From Arthrobacter sp. C2 (GTDB taxonomy: Bacteria; Actinomycetota; Actinomycetes; Actinomycetales; Micrococcaceae): a stretch of 64,000 nt of DNA. Location of the stretch: the NCBI GenBank assembly GCA_024207135.1, contig CP042428.1:4278001-4342000 (forward strand), in the 5' to 3' direction. Each line of letters begins with the position of its first letter. Within the stretch, counting starts at the first letter, position 1. Under the pieces are notes generated by a model that worked only from the letters and a program-made list of their open reading frames with translations, searched no databases and had not been told where the DNA came from. A program made the position numbers and the translations under genes. Shown in pieces: positions 1 to 8,459 of the stretch.

Positions 1-727
1 CGCCCAGCCAAACCCGGGCGCGCCACGCCGCATCCGGGCCCGGTGCGATGGCGTCGATGGCATCCGCGCCGTGCCACATGGACAGGTAGGCGGTGTTCAG
101 CGCCGGATCCCAGGCGGAGGCCAGGTCCCAGTCGATGATTCCGCGCAGCGTACCCTCGCTCCAGCGCATGTTGTGCCCGGCCAGATCCCCGTGGACCAGC
201 GAGGCGGGCACCGATGCAAAATCCCCGATGGTGTCCAGGACCCGCCGGGCGGCCCCGGCCAGATCGGCGGGCAGCGCCGCCAGCGCCGCGTCGGCCTTCT
301 GCCCGGTCCATGGTCCGCGGAAGGAAAACGGCGGCGCCAGCAGGTGGGCGATCGGCCCGAGGTCCACGACGGCAAGTTCCTCCAGCACCGCGCGCAGCGC
401 GGCCGGATCGCCGGTGTGCGGCGGATGCGCGGCGCCCGGGACATAGCGCTGGACGACGGCGGAGAACCCCGCGCCGTCCCACACCTCGCTCAGGGCGGTG
501 GGCAGCAGGAAGCTGAACCGGCCCGAGAGCGCCTCGATGAGGTCCACGCATCGTTGCATCTCCCGGGCGGCGCCGGGTGTGCGGCTCATGCGCATCACCG
601 CCTCCCCGGGGGCCACCAGCACCAGGTGGAACTGTCCTCCCTCGTCGACGTGCCCGGACTTCCAATTCGGACCCGGGAACAGGGCGTTGGCCAGCTCGTA
701 TTCACGGGGCAGCGCTTCTCTACTCAT
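1..727 (-). CDS. Phosphotransferase family protein (aminoglycoside/choline-kinase fold), 3' end outside window
   Basis: About 242 codons are visible and the C-terminus runs off the left edge. The reverse-strand frame carries the catalytic loop HGDLAGHNM (the HxDxxxxN type of APH kinases) followed about 12 residues later by IIDWDLA, the metal-binding Asp motif. Together these place it in the APH/choline kinase superfamily, which moves the ATP gamma-phosphate to a small hydroxylated substrate. The N-terminus starts MSREALPREY at an ATG with AAGG about 6 bases upstream. The substrate cannot be told from sequence; drug resistance should not be assumed, since most chromosomal actinobacterial members of this family are uncharacterised. 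It is divergent from the CPBP protease gene, with 63 bases between the two starts. Confidence 0.85.
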   Translation of the reverse strand, partial: MSREALPREYELANALFPGPNWKSGHVDEGGQFHLVLVAPGEAVMRMSRTPGAAREMQRCVDLIEALSGRFSFLLPTALSEVWDGAGFSAVVQRYVPGAAHPPHTGDPAALRAVLEELAVVDLGPIAHLLAPPFSFRGPWTGQKADAALAALPADLAGAARRVLDTIGDFASVPASLVHGDLAGHNMRWSEGTLRGIIDWDLASAWDPALNTAYLSMWHGADAIDAIAPGPDAAWRARVWLG

Positions 728-777
728 CCTTCCATCCTTGCAGGTCAGCGGGTGTGTGGGCACACAGGCCCAGCACG

Positions 778-783
778 TAGGAT
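778..783 (+). promoter_or_regulatory. Candidate -10 element of a leaderless promoter for the CPBP gene
   Basis: TAGGAT lies 7 bases before the ATG at 791. A start site 6-7 bases downstream of a -10 hexamer would coincide with the start codon, giving a leaderless mRNA. No convincing -35 is visible. The same arrangement recurs at several other genes in the window. Confidence 0.4.
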
Positions 784-790
784 CGAAGGC

Positions 791-1603
791 ATGAGCCCAA
801 ACGCGTCGGAGAACACCGCATCCAGCGAGTCCCTGGGGCGCACCGGCCCCGAGCCCGTAACCCGCCGCGGGCTGAAGATCGAGTTGCTGATTGTCCTGGG
901 GCTGTCCCTGGGGCAATCGGGCATCTACTCGATCGTGAACCTCATCGACAAGATGACCCGGGCACCGCTGGGCTCGCAGACCACCTCGTTGAACAACTCG
1001 CTGAACCAGCGCCAGTACTTCGACTTGACCTACCAGTTGCTGGATATCTTTTTTGCCCTGGTGCCGGTGATGCTGGTCTTCTACCTGCTCTGGAGGATTC
1101 CGGGAGGCAATCCCTTTGCCCGGCTCGGCTTCGATGCGGCCAGGCCGTTGCGCGACCTGGGGTGGGGAGCCGGATTGTTTCTGGCCATGGGGCTTGGAAC
1201 CCTGGGCGTTTATGCGGCCGGCCGGGCCCTGGGGCTGACCACCATCATCGTGCCGGCGGCGCTGGACGACTACTGGTGGACGGTTCCGGTGCTGGTCTTC
1301 TCCGCGATCCGCCACGGCATCCTGGAAGAAGTCATTGTCGTCGGATACCTCTTTGAGCGCCTGGGGCGCCTGGGCTGGGGCAAGTGGCAGATCATCTGTG
1401 CCAGTGCCGTGCTGCGCGGCAGCTACCACCTGTACCAGGGGATCGGCCCATTCATCGGCAACGTCGCCATGGGAGTTGTTTTTGGCTGGGTGTATTCCAG
1501 GAAGGGAAGGGTTATGCCCCTGGTGATCGCCCACGCCTTGCTGGACATCGCAGGGTTCGTCGGTTACGCGTTGCTCGGCCCGGCCATTGGGCTGGGCACG
1601 TAA
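791..1603 (+). CDS. CPBP family intramembrane metalloprotease
   Basis: This 270-residue membrane protein has several hydrophobic segments and the three CPBP (Abi/CAAX prenyl protease 2) motifs in order: a double Glu in LEEVIVVGYL, an RGSYHLYQG block with its His, and a C-terminal IAHALLD His/Asp. The usual Arg of EExxxR is absent here (the Glu pair is followed by VIVV). The family cleaves peptide bonds within the membrane using a metal held by these Glu and His residues; substrates of actinobacterial members are mostly unknown. The ATG at 791 is chosen because the reading frame upstream is antisense to the phosphotransferase gene. GAAGG abuts the start too closely to act as a normal ribosome site, while a TAGGAT -10 sits 7 bases upstream. 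Confidence 0.85.
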   Translation: MSPNASENTASSESLGRTGPEPVTRRGLKIELLIVLGLSLGQSGIYSIVNLIDKMTRAPLGSQTTSLNNSLNQRQYFDLTYQLLDIFFALVPVMLVFYLLWRIPGGNPFARLGFDAARPLRDLGWGAGLFLAMGLGTLGVYAAGRALGLTTIIVPAALDDYWWTVPVLVFSAIRHGILEEVIVVGYLFERLGRLGWGKWQIICASAVLRGSYHLYQGIGPFIGNVAMGVVFGWVYSRKGRVMPLVIAHALLDIAGFVGYALLGPAIGLGT

Positions 1604-1750
1604 ACCACGGTTTGATGACGTTTGATGCAAAGGCTTGAGTTCCTGGGCAACCCCATTAGGCTCGGGGGAAGCCGGCAACCGCGCCCAAGGCGCGCTTTCC
1701 GGCCGGACGCCCGGCGGCAGGAGCCCGGCGCATCGAGCAAGGAGCCGGAC

Positions 1751-2044
1751 ATGCCCAATCCCATGAGCGCGAAGACGATGTTCCGGCTGGGATTGCTCCT
1801 GGGGATCGTCGGGGTGCTCTTCTACGTCGTCCTGACGCCGCTGCTGGGCTGGGCGATCACCCGGTTCAGCTTCTACAACGCCGCAATCACGATGCTCGGA
1901 GGGCTTTTCTCGCTGCTTCAGCAAGGCACGTTCTTTGGTGGCCTGTTCCTGATGGCGGGATCCTTCGTGGTGCGCTCCGCCGAGGAAGCCGTGGCCGGGG
2001 TGCGTGGTGGCGGAACCCCAAGGCCAGGGTCCTGCGATGGCTGA
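1751..2044 (+). CDS. Small two-helix membrane protein, paralogue of the next gene
   Basis: This 97-residue protein is of unknown function. An AAGGAG site 6 bases before the ATG at 1751 sets the start. The N-terminal MFRLGLLLGIVG and the later FFGGLFLMAGS segments are hydrophobic, predicting two transmembrane helices with a short charged tail after RSAEEA. The adjacent downstream gene encodes a protein with the same plan (MFRLGL near the N-terminus, GGLFLAAGS in the second helix), so the pair looks like a tandem duplication. No catalytic motif is visible. Expression and membrane location are predictions from composition only. Confidence 0.6.
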   Translation: MPNPMSAKTMFRLGLLLGIVGVLFYVVLTPLLGWAITRFSFYNAAITMLGGLFSLLQQGTFFGGLFLMAGSFVVRSAEEAVAGVRGGGTPRPGSCDG

Positions 2045-2128
2045 TTTCCCGCCCCGGACACCGGCACCGAGGGAAGATCCCCGCACGCACGACGGCTCCC
2101 ACGCCGACCTTGGAAAGGCGGGAGACAC

Positions 2129-2419
2129 ATGCCCGGGCCCCTGAGCTCCCAGGCCATGTTCCGGCTGGGACTTGTGATGCTCGTGGCGGGCGCGGCCTAC
2201 GCCCTGATGGGAGACCCGATCGCCAGCTGGTACTACGGCTCGATGTTGCCGGGCGCAGTGATTGTCCGCGCGCTGACCACATGCCTTCAACTGGCGTTGT
2301 TCTTGGGAGGCCTGTTCCTGGCCGCCGGATCGGTCGCTGCCAAGCACTTCGAGATCCTGAAGGACGAACTGCTCAATGCCGCCGAAGGCAACGCATCCGG
2401 TGGCGGGACCAACCAGTAA
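2129..2419 (+). CDS. Small two-helix membrane protein, paralogue of the previous gene
   Basis: This 96-residue protein is of unknown function. Shared features with the upstream neighbour are AMFRLGL at residues 9-15 and the second-helix block LFLGGLFLAAGS. After the second helix it continues with a charged amphipathic stretch (KHFEILKDELL) that the neighbour lacks. A GGCGGGAG purine stretch precedes the ATG. The gene ends 6 bases before a strong hairpin, so the two small genes probably form one short transcription unit. Confidence 0.6.
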   Translation: MPGPLSSQAMFRLGLVMLVAGAAYALMGDPIASWYYGSMLPGAVIVRALTTCLQLALFLGGLFLAAGSVAAKHFEILKDELLNAAEGNASGGGTNQ

Positions 2420-2425
2420 CGAAGC

Positions 2426-2466
2426 AAGGCGGGGGCCGGCCGGTTGAACCGGCCGGCCCCCGCCTT
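2426..2466 (+). terminator. Perfect 18-20 bp inverted repeat, probable (bidirectional) terminator
   Basis: Arm 2426-2445 is exactly complementary to 2447-2466, with an AT-rich tip (TTGAA). There is no long T-run. It lies between the convergent small-membrane-protein and VOC genes, which fits a shared terminator. Confidence 0.7.
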
Positions 2467-2491
2467 GGCGGAGAGTCCTGCGACTGCGTGG

Positions 2492-3136
2492 TTAAAGGGT
2501 GATTGAACCCTTTGGCGTTTCAAAGGTCACCGAGAGGATTCCCGGTGTCCCGTTGGGAGCCTGCCAATCGACAGCGACCTCGCCGACGGGCAGCTGCTCG
2601 GGCTGTCCGAGCCAGTCGGCAACGCGTTCGCTGGAACCGGCAATGCTGATCGAGGAGATCTTGCCAACCGGTTCCAGGGCCTTTGACGGATGCAGGTCCT
2701 CGGTTCCGTCATCCCAGCGCAAAAGGTAAGGAACCTGCGGATCGGCGATCAATCCATTGATGCCGATCTGGCGCCAGGTCAGTTCCTGCCCATCCGGGAA
2801 TTTCCGGTTGCCCGGAACGGATCCGCGGCCCAGTCGTTCTTCCGCCGGAGCCAGGTCGTCAACCGCAACGCACCAGCCCATCCATCCGCCACCAAGTTCG
2901 GATCGGGCGCGAACTGCCTGGCCAAACGGCGCCTTGTCAGACGACGGGTGGTTCAGGACTTCAACAACTTCCAGGTACTGGCCATTCTTCAGCGGGAAGA
3001 TGACATTGCGCGTACCAAAACGTGGGTGTACACCGCCCTTTACAGATTCGAGTCCAAGGGCCTCGCCGATCCGAGCGGCAGTAGCCGCGAGGCCGTCGGG
3101 TCCACAAGCGTAAGTTACATGGTCCAACCTCATCAT
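2492..3136 (-). CDS. VOC family protein (glyoxalase-like domain)
   Basis: This 214-residue cytoplasmic protein begins MMRLDHVTYAC, the typical first beta strand and His of a vicinal-oxygen-chelate fold. It continues with GTRNVIFPLKNGQYLEVVEVL, where the Glu-rich strand normally provides a metal ligand. The C-terminal half (ISSISIAG through FETPKGSITL) resembles a second, degenerate module, as in glyoxalase-like PF13468 proteins. The reaction is not predictable: VOC members include lyases, dioxygenases and resistance proteins. It reads towards the small membrane protein pair and is divergent from the metY riboswitch region. Confidence 0.75.
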   Translation of the reverse strand: MMRLDHVTYACGPDGLAATAARIGEALGLESVKGGVHPRFGTRNVIFPLKNGQYLEVVEVLNHPSSDKAPFGQAVRARSELGGGWMGWCVAVDDLAPAEERLGRGSVPGNRKFPDGQELTWRQIGINGLIADPQVPYLLRWDDGTEDLHPSKALEPVGKISSISIAGSSERVADWLGQPEQLPVGEVAVDWQAPNGTPGILSVTFETPKGSITL

Positions 3137-3304
3137 GTGCCTATCATGGCACTTTGTGATCTGGCTCTCGACTTAGGACTGCCTAACTTGCATCTTGGCT
3201 GTCCGTTCGGGGTAAGCGCAGGAGCGCTGTGCAGTCCAATCGACTTGTCACAATTTGAGACGTGGTTGCGGACTTGCGGCGCCGTGGGCCAGACTTATTG
3301 CCAA

Positions 3305-3404
3305 GGTCATGAGTTTCAGCAAAAGGCCCCGGCTTGCTGAACGGCAACCCTCCACCGCGGTGGGGTGCCCCGGGTGAAGACCAGGCCCCACGTCAAAAAG
3401 ACGC
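3305..3404 (+). ncRNA. SAM-IV riboswitch controlling metY-metX
   Basis: The segment reads GGTCATGAG ... CAGC ... GGCCCCGGC ... GGCAACCCTCC ... GGGGTGCCCCGGGTGA ... GACC, matching the conserved skeleton of actinobacterial SAM-IV RNAs. The closing P1 helix pairs GGTC (3305-3308) with GACC (3379-3382). A further small hairpin, CGTC-AAAAA-GACG (3391-3403), follows 3' of P1, as in SAM-IV. It sits 88 bases upstream of the O-acetylhomoserine sulfhydrylase start, the expected place for S-adenosylmethionine feedback control of methionine synthesis. High SAM should turn expression off. I rely on pattern memory; no covariance search was run. Confidence 0.85.
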
Positions 3405-3492
3405 GGGACAAGCGCGGGAATGCCCCAGCACACCAACGACTCCATCACGGAGCCGGCCATGGGCATACCCCAGAATCCTTGAAGGGGAAGAA

Positions 3493-4836
3493 ATGTCTAA
3501 CGACTGGTCCTTTGAAACACGCCAGATCCACGCAGGGCAGGAGCCCGACGCCACGACCGGCGCACGTGCACTGCCGATCTACCAGACCACCGCCTTCGTG
3601 TTCCCGAGCGCCGAGACCGCCGCGGCACGTTTCGCCCTGGGCGACCTGGGGCCCATCTACACGCGCATCGGCAACCCCACCCAGGACGCCGTCGAACAGC
3701 GCATCGCCAGCCTCGAAGGCGGCGTGGGTGCGCTGCTGCTGGCCTCGGGCCAGGCGGCAACCACCTTCGCGATCCTGAACCTGGCCGAGGCCGGCGACCA
3801 CATCGTGGCCAGCCCCAGCCTCTACGGCGGAACCCAGAACCTGTTCAAGCACTCGCTGCGCAAGCTCGGCATCGAGGTCACGTTCGTCTCGGAACCCGAT
3901 GACCTCGAGGGCTGGAAGGCCGCCGTCAAGCCAAACACCAAGGCCTTCTTCGGCGAAGTGGTTTCCAACCCCCGCCAGGACGTGCTCGACATTGAAGCGG
4001 TCTCCGCGATTGCCCACGAGGCAGGCGTCCCGCTGATCGTCGACAACACCCTGTCCACCCCGTACCTGATCCGCCCCATCGAATGGGGAGCGGACATCGT
4101 CGTGCACTCGGCGACCAAGTACCTCGGCGGGCACGGCACCGCGATGGCCGGAGTCATCGTGGACTCGGGCAACTTCGACTTTGCCGCCGACCCGGAAAAG
4201 TTCCCGGGCTTCAACACCCCCGACGAGTCCTACAACGGCCTGGTGTACGCCCGGGACCTGGGTGTCAACGGAGCCTTGGGTGCGAACCTTGCCTACGTGC
4301 TCAAGGCCCGCGTGCAGCTGCTGCGCGACCTTGGCTCGGCCGTTGCCCCCTTCAACGCCTTCCTCATCGCCCAGGGGCTCGAGACCCTCTCGCTGCGCAT
4401 CGAGCGACATGTCTCCAACGCCGTGGAAGTGGCCCAGTGGCTCGAGGCCCAGCCGCAGGTGGAACGCGTCATCTATGCCGGCATCCCCTCCAGCCCGTGG
4501 TTCGAGCGCGGACGCAAGTACGGCCCCAAGGGAACCGGCGCCATCGTCTCCTTCGAGATCTCCGGCGGCCGCGAGGCCGGCCAGGGCTTTGTCGACGCGT
4601 TGAAGCTGCACTCCCACGTCGCCAACCTGGGGGATGTGCGCTCGCTGGTGGTCCACCCGGCCTCCACCACGCACTCCCAGCTCACCGAGGCCGAGCAGGT
4701 CGCCGCGGGTGTTTCCCCGGGCCTGGTCCGGTTGAGCGTGGGCATCGAAAACATTGCAGACATCATCGCCGACCTGCGCGGGGGCTTCGAGGCCGTGGCC
4801 TCGCTGGGCGATGTTGAGCTGCAAGCCGCCCGGTGA
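3493..4836 (+). CDS. metY: O-acetylhomoserine sulfhydrylase (O-acetylhomoserine aminocarboxypropyltransferase)
   Basis: This 447-residue PLP enzyme makes homocysteine from O-acetylhomoserine and sulfide, the direct-sulfhydrylation branch of methionine synthesis. It carries the Cys/Met-metabolism family signatures: FETRQIHAG at the N-terminus, the YTRIGNPT substrate/PLP loop, and SATKYLGGHG containing the PLP-binding Lys. The start ATG at 3493 follows AAGGGGAAG. The frame is open upstream but that part lies in the riboswitch leader. The gene overlaps metX by 4 bases (GTGA), so the two are translationally coupled, and both should respond to SAM through the SAM-IV element. Confidence 0.95.
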   Translation: MSNDWSFETRQIHAGQEPDATTGARALPIYQTTAFVFPSAETAAARFALGDLGPIYTRIGNPTQDAVEQRIASLEGGVGALLLASGQAATTFAILNLAEAGDHIVASPSLYGGTQNLFKHSLRKLGIEVTFVSEPDDLEGWKAAVKPNTKAFFGEVVSNPRQDVLDIEAVSAIAHEAGVPLIVDNTLSTPYLIRPIEWGADIVVHSATKYLGGHGTAMAGVIVDSGNFDFAADPEKFPGFNTPDESYNGLVYARDLGVNGALGANLAYVLKARVQLLRDLGSAVAPFNAFLIAQGLETLSLRIERHVSNAVEVAQWLEAQPQVERVIYAGIPSSPWFERGRKYGPKGTGAIVSFEISGGREAGQGFVDALKLHSHVANLGDVRSLVVHPASTTHSQLTEAEQVAAGVSPGLVRLSVGIENIADIIADLRGGFEAVASLGDVELQAAR

Positions 4837-5981
4837 GCGTGGAGACCAACGTGGTGCTCTATGACGCAGAAACCGCCGCGGCGCCGGACCGCGTGTCCGA
4901 CGGCATCCTCCGGCATCTGCACACCGGTCCCTACACCTTCGAGACCGGTGCAACGCTTCCGCAGATCGTGCTGGGTTACGAAACCTGGGGCACGCTGAAC
5001 GCCGAGGCGACCAACGCCGTCTACATCGCCCATGCGCTGACCGGAGACAGCCACGTGGCCCGCGGCGCATCGACCGAACCCGGTTGGTGGGACGGTTTCG
5101 TGGGCCCGGGCAAGACGGTGGACACCAACCGCTACTTCGTCGTGGCGGCCAACATGGTCGGCGGCTGCTCCGGTTCCACCGGTCCGGCCAGCCTCGACCC
5201 GGAGGGCGTGCCGTGGGGATCCCGCTTCCCCTTCACCACGATCAAGGATTCGGTGCGCCTGGAGGTGCGGCTCGCCGATGCCCTGGGCATCAAGGCCTGG
5301 CATACCGTGCTGGGCGGTTCGATGGGCGGGGCGCGTGCCCTGGAGTGGGCCGTGGAGTTCCCCGAACGGGTGAAGAACTGCGTGGTGGTGGCTGCCGCCG
5401 CCGAATCCTCGGCCGAGCAGATCGCCTTTGCGCAGGCGCAGTCCGCGGCCATCAGGTTGGACCCGGACTTTGCCGGGGGCGACTACTACGCCAATGAGCG
5501 CGTTCCGTCGGCAGGCCTGGGCATCGCACGGCGCATTGCCCACATCACCTACCGCACGGCAGCTGAACTGGATGTCCGGTTCGGCCGTGCCCCGCAGGGG
5601 GCCGAGCAGCCGGTGGCCGGCGCCGGCCTGGATCGGGGCCGATACCAGGTTGAGAGCTACCTGGACCACCAGGCCGACAAGCTGGTGGGCCGCTTCGACG
5701 CCAACAGCTACCTGGTGCTGACCGAGGCCTTGATGAGCCACGATGTCGGCCGCGGGCATGGATCGCTCCGGGATGCCCTGGGGCGGCTCGAAGAAGTGAA
5801 TTTCCTGGTGGGTGCCGTCGACTCGGACCGCCTCTACTGGCCCGAGCAGTCCGAGCTTCTGGCCAGGATGCTGCCGAACCCGTGCGAGGTCAAGTACATC
5901 ACCTCGCCGATCGGCCACGACGGATTCCTGACCGACATCGAGCAGCTCAGCGAGCCGCTCAAGCGGGAGATTTTCAGCTGA
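4833..5981 (+). CDS. metX: Homoserine O-acetyltransferase
   Basis: This 382-residue alpha/beta-hydrolase-fold enzyme transfers an acetyl group from acetyl-CoA to L-homoserine, supplying the substrate for MetY. Visible landmarks are the early GDSHV block, the nucleophile elbow GGSMGGARALEW with the catalytic Ser, and the C-terminal IGHDGFL containing the catalytic His. Translation starts at GTG 4833, whose bases overlap the metY stop. Acetyl versus succinyl specificity cannot be set with certainty from sequence, but pairing with an O-acetylhomoserine sulfhydrylase favours acetyl. A strong terminator follows 30 bases after the stop, so the operon has two genes. Confidence 0.95.
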   Translation: MSVETNVVLYDAETAAAPDRVSDGILRHLHTGPYTFETGATLPQIVLGYETWGTLNAEATNAVYIAHALTGDSHVARGASTEPGWWDGFVGPGKTVDTNRYFVVAANMVGGCSGSTGPASLDPEGVPWGSRFPFTTIKDSVRLEVRLADALGIKAWHTVLGGSMGGARALEWAVEFPERVKNCVVVAAAAESSAEQIAFAQAQSAAIRLDPDFAGGDYYANERVPSAGLGIARRIAHITYRTAAELDVRFGRAPQGAEQPVAGAGLDRGRYQVESYLDHQADKLVGRFDANSYLVLTEALMSHDVGRGHGSLRDALGRLEEVNFLVGAVDSDRLYWPEQSELLARMLPNPCEVKYITSPIGHDGFLTDIEQLSEPLKREIFS

Positions 5982-6013
5982 CGCAACCTCGCCCGCACAT
6001 CCGCGGCGGGGGC

Positions 6014-6070
6014 AGGCGGCCCGGGGCTCGAAGAAGTGAAACCTTCTTCGGGCCCCGGGCCGCCTTTCTT
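6014..6070 (+). terminator. Rho-independent terminator after metX
   Basis: A 23-bp stem (6014-6036 with 6043-6065, one G-T pair) closes a short TGAAAC loop and is followed by TTCTT. It also serves the convergent SHOCT gene, which ends 9 bases away. Confidence 0.85.
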
Positions 6071-6074
6071 GCCT

Positions 6075-6461
6075 TCAGTCCTCGGTCAGGATCTTCATCC
6101 GCGCCCGTTGGTGCTCCTCGGGCGTGATCACCCGGCGGGCCAGCAGGTCCTCGAGCTCGGCCAGACGCTGTTCGCGGCTTTGCCTGGGTGCCAGCATCTG
6201 CGACTTCGCGGCGCGGACCGCCAGTTCGGTTTGCAGGGTGAAGGGATCGAGGCCCGCGTTCTTGCTGGCCTTGTAGTTCCGGACGGCCACGAAGACGATG
6301 AATCCGATCACCGCCACAAAGGCGACCGCGAAGAGCACGCCGAAAACGCCGAATCCAACCACAAGGTCGTCGAAGGGGTTTGAATTGCCAAAGGGGTCGG
6401 GTTGCACCATGCCAAAGTCGACAATTTCCTGCCCGTCCAGGGACTCCTCGGTGAAGTTCAT
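6075..6461 (-). CDS. SHOCT domain membrane protein
   Basis: This 128-residue protein has a single predicted transmembrane helix at about residues 36-58 (FGVFGVLFAVAFVAVIGFIV) and a short C-terminal SHOCT motif, REQRLAELEDLLARRVITPEE. SHOCT is a small helical oligomerisation or protein-interaction module common in actinobacterial membrane proteins. The topology would put SHOCT in the cytoplasm. Function is unknown. It is a lone gene between the metX terminator and a 168-base gap that contains nothing I can identify. Confidence 0.75.
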   Translation of the reverse strand: MNFTEESLDGQEIVDFGMVQPDPFGNSNPFDDLVVGFGVFGVLFAVAFVAVIGFIVFVAVRNYKASKNAGLDPFTLQTELAVRAAKSQMLAPRQSREQRLAELEDLLARRVITPEEHQRARMKILTED

Positions 6462-6629
6462 GTGTCAACCGTTCTCTTGGGGCCGGCCCGCGGGGTCGGC
6501 GGACATTCTTCGCTTTGCACCAGTAGATCACGGGGCAGGGATCTGAGGCCCTCAGGCCGGGAAACGTTTTCCTACCGTGACCTCACCTTTGATGGTTGCC
6601 TGCCGTTCTGCTGTCGATCCTTCGGGCCC

Positions 6630-7493
6630 CTAGATCGCCGGGCCGTTTCCCAGCGAGTCGTTGGGCGGCTGCATGGTGAATGTCGTGGCCAGCGGGCGCT
6701 TGGCCGAGATTCCATCGCCCGAGGACTGGTGCCGGATACGACGCAGGACCCAGGGGGCCAGGTGCGTGCGTGCCCAGATGAAGTCGTCGCGCCGGGCTTC
6801 GCGCCAGTTCTTGACCTCGGTCTCGCCCGGCTCGAGGTGCTGCAGGTCGTGTGGCACGTTCAGCGCGTCCAGGGCCATGGCCGCAATCGTGTGGTGGCCC
6901 AAGGGGGAGAAATGCAGGCGGTCATCTGCCCACATCCGCGTTTCGTGCAATTCGCGCAGCGACCACAGGTCGGCGACCACCGCGTCGTAGCGTGCGGCGA
7001 TGGTGCGGACGTTTTCGTTGTAGATCGCGACCTTGCCCCGAATACCCCCGAGCATCGGGGTGTCACGGATGTCGGGTCCGGTGAAGAGCAGGATGGTGGC
7101 GTTCGAGGTGGCCAGGATGCGCATCAAGGCATCGAGCTTGTCGGCAATGGCATCCGGGTCCCCGCCGGGCCGGATGACGTCGTTGCCGCCGGCGCAGAGG
7201 CTGATGAGATCGGGCTTGAGCTCGAGGGCCGGGCCGGCCTGTTCGTCAAAGATCTGGTTGATGAGACGGCCTCGGATGGCCAGGTTGGCGTAGGCAAAGT
7301 CGTCAATGCCGTGGCTGAGCTGTTCGGCCACGCGGTCCGCCCAGCCGCGGTACCCGCCGGGGCTCTGTGGGTCGGCATCGCCGATCCCCTCCGTGAAGGA
7401 ATCGCCCAGGGCCACGAAGCGTCGCCAGGGATGAAGGGCGGAGCCGGGTGCGGTTGTTTCCGTCGAAGGGGTCTCACTGATGTTGTTCACCAT
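6630..7493 (-). CDS. SGNH/GDSL hydrolase family protein
   Basis: This 287-residue hydrolase shows the family blocks in order: FVALGDSFTEG with the catalytic Ser (block I), the conserved Gly region ANLAIRGR (block II), CAGGNDV (block III Asn), and DRLHFSPLGH with catalytic Asp and His (block V). No signal peptide is evident, so it is probably cytoplasmic. Family members deacylate lipids, sugars or small esters; the substrate is not predictable. The start ATG at 7493 faces the divergent alpha/beta hydrolase gene across fewer than 90 bases, so both promoters must lie in this short gap. Confidence 0.85.
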   Translation of the reverse strand: MVNNISETPSTETTAPGSALHPWRRFVALGDSFTEGIGDADPQSPGGYRGWADRVAEQLSHGIDDFAYANLAIRGRLINQIFDEQAGPALELKPDLISLCAGGNDVIRPGGDPDAIADKLDALMRILATSNATILLFTGPDIRDTPMLGGIRGKVAIYNENVRTIAARYDAVVADLWSLRELHETRMWADDRLHFSPLGHHTIAAMALDALNVPHDLQHLEPGETEVKNWREARRDDFIWARTHLAPWVLRRIRHQSSGDGISAKRPLATTFTMQPPNDSLGNGPAI

Positions 7494-7581
7494 TTATTCC
7501 TACCAAAGAATACGTAAGTTACCAAGGCGTAGGTTTCTTCCGGATTCCCCCGGGAAGGCGGATTTCTGCTTGACTGGTCGG

Positions 7582-8238
7582 GTGAGTGAAACAAGTTGGA
7601 ACCCCACTGTCATTTGGTCCCGCCCGGAAGCCGAACGTGCCGGCACCCCGCTTTTGGTGCTTCTGCACGGTTACCTGTCCAATGAAGAAGACCTGATGGG
7701 CCTGGCTCCCATGCTGCCCGAGGAGTTCACCGTGGTATCGGTGAGGGCGCCCCAGGCCTTGGGCCCCGGGTACACCTGGTTCCCGCTGATGCAGGACCTC
7801 GACTACTCGTTCGATGCCGTCAAGAAGGCCATCGCCGACCTGTGGGAATGGCTCGAACCTGTTTCCAAGCAGCACTCCTCGGTGAGCCTGCTGGGCTTCT
7901 CCATGGGCATGGCCGTGGCCACCTCCCTGCTGCGCCACCAGCCCCAGGCGTTTTCCACGGTCATTGGCCTGTCGGGATTCGCCGTGCCGGAGGAGGGCGA
8001 AGGCTTCTTCCAGGACGAGGTTCTCAAGGGCATGAAGAAGCCGGTGTTCTGGGGACGCGACCAGGCCGACCCAGTCATCACCCAGGACAAGATCGAATAC
8101 ACCCACGCCTGGGCAACCACCGACGTGCACGTCACCAAGGTTCTCTATGCGAACATGCTCCACTCGGTCAATGCGCAGGAAATGGCGCACGTCCATGAAT
8201 TCCTCAGCCACGTCGTGCTCAAGGGTGCCTCGATCTAG
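7582..8238 (+). CDS. Alpha/beta hydrolase (carboxylesterase/phospholipase type)
   Basis: About 218 residues. The oxyanion region LLVLLHGYLSNEEDL, the nucleophile elbow LLGFSMGMAV (GxSxG) and the late GRDQADPVI and NMLHSV segments supply the expected Ser-Asp-His triad. It resembles the small PF02230 esterases. The start is uncertain. GTG 7582 begins the recognisable protein; TTG 7570 lies 12 bases after a GGAAGG site; an ATG at 7480 is also in frame, but overlaps the start of the divergent SGNH gene and is unlikely. A clear terminator follows 35 bases after the stop. Confidence 0.8.
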   Translation: MSETSWNPTVIWSRPEAERAGTPLLVLLHGYLSNEEDLMGLAPMLPEEFTVVSVRAPQALGPGYTWFPLMQDLDYSFDAVKKAIADLWEWLEPVSKQHSSVSLLGFSMGMAVATSLLRHQPQAFSTVIGLSGFAVPEEGEGFFQDEVLKGMKKPVFWGRDQADPVITQDKIEYTHAWATTDVHVTKVLYANMLHSVNAQEMAHVHEFLSHVVLKGASI

Positions 8239-8272
8239 CGCTTCCGGCGCCTGTCGGGCTGAAGACGTAAAC

Positions 8273-8319
8273 AAAACCTCCTGCTTGCCGTGAACCATTG
8301 GTGCAAGCAGGAGGTTTTT
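8273..8319 (+). terminator. Rho-independent terminator after the alpha/beta hydrolase gene
   Basis: AAAACCTCCTGCTTGC (8273-8288) pairs with 8303-8318 across a 14-base loop and ends in TTTTTG. Confidence 0.85.
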
Positions 8320-8459
8320 GTGCTCGGCCCACGCCGTGGACTGCGCCCTCGATTGGCCGATTGCCGTGCTGCTGTTCATCGGTTTCGCGTCCGAGGCAAC
8401 TCGCTGGTGCGTCCGCTGGAACGCATGGGGGCCGTTGGGCCGCGGCCAGGGCAGGCAAT

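Noticed and set aside
71-790. Long plus-strand frame continuous with the CPBP gene
   Set aside because: It is antisense to the phosphotransferase, whose catalytic motifs are clear, and has no ribosome site.
3445-5070. 541-codon minus-strand frame across metY-metX
   Set aside because: It mirrors the high-GC codon pattern of the real genes and has no domain.
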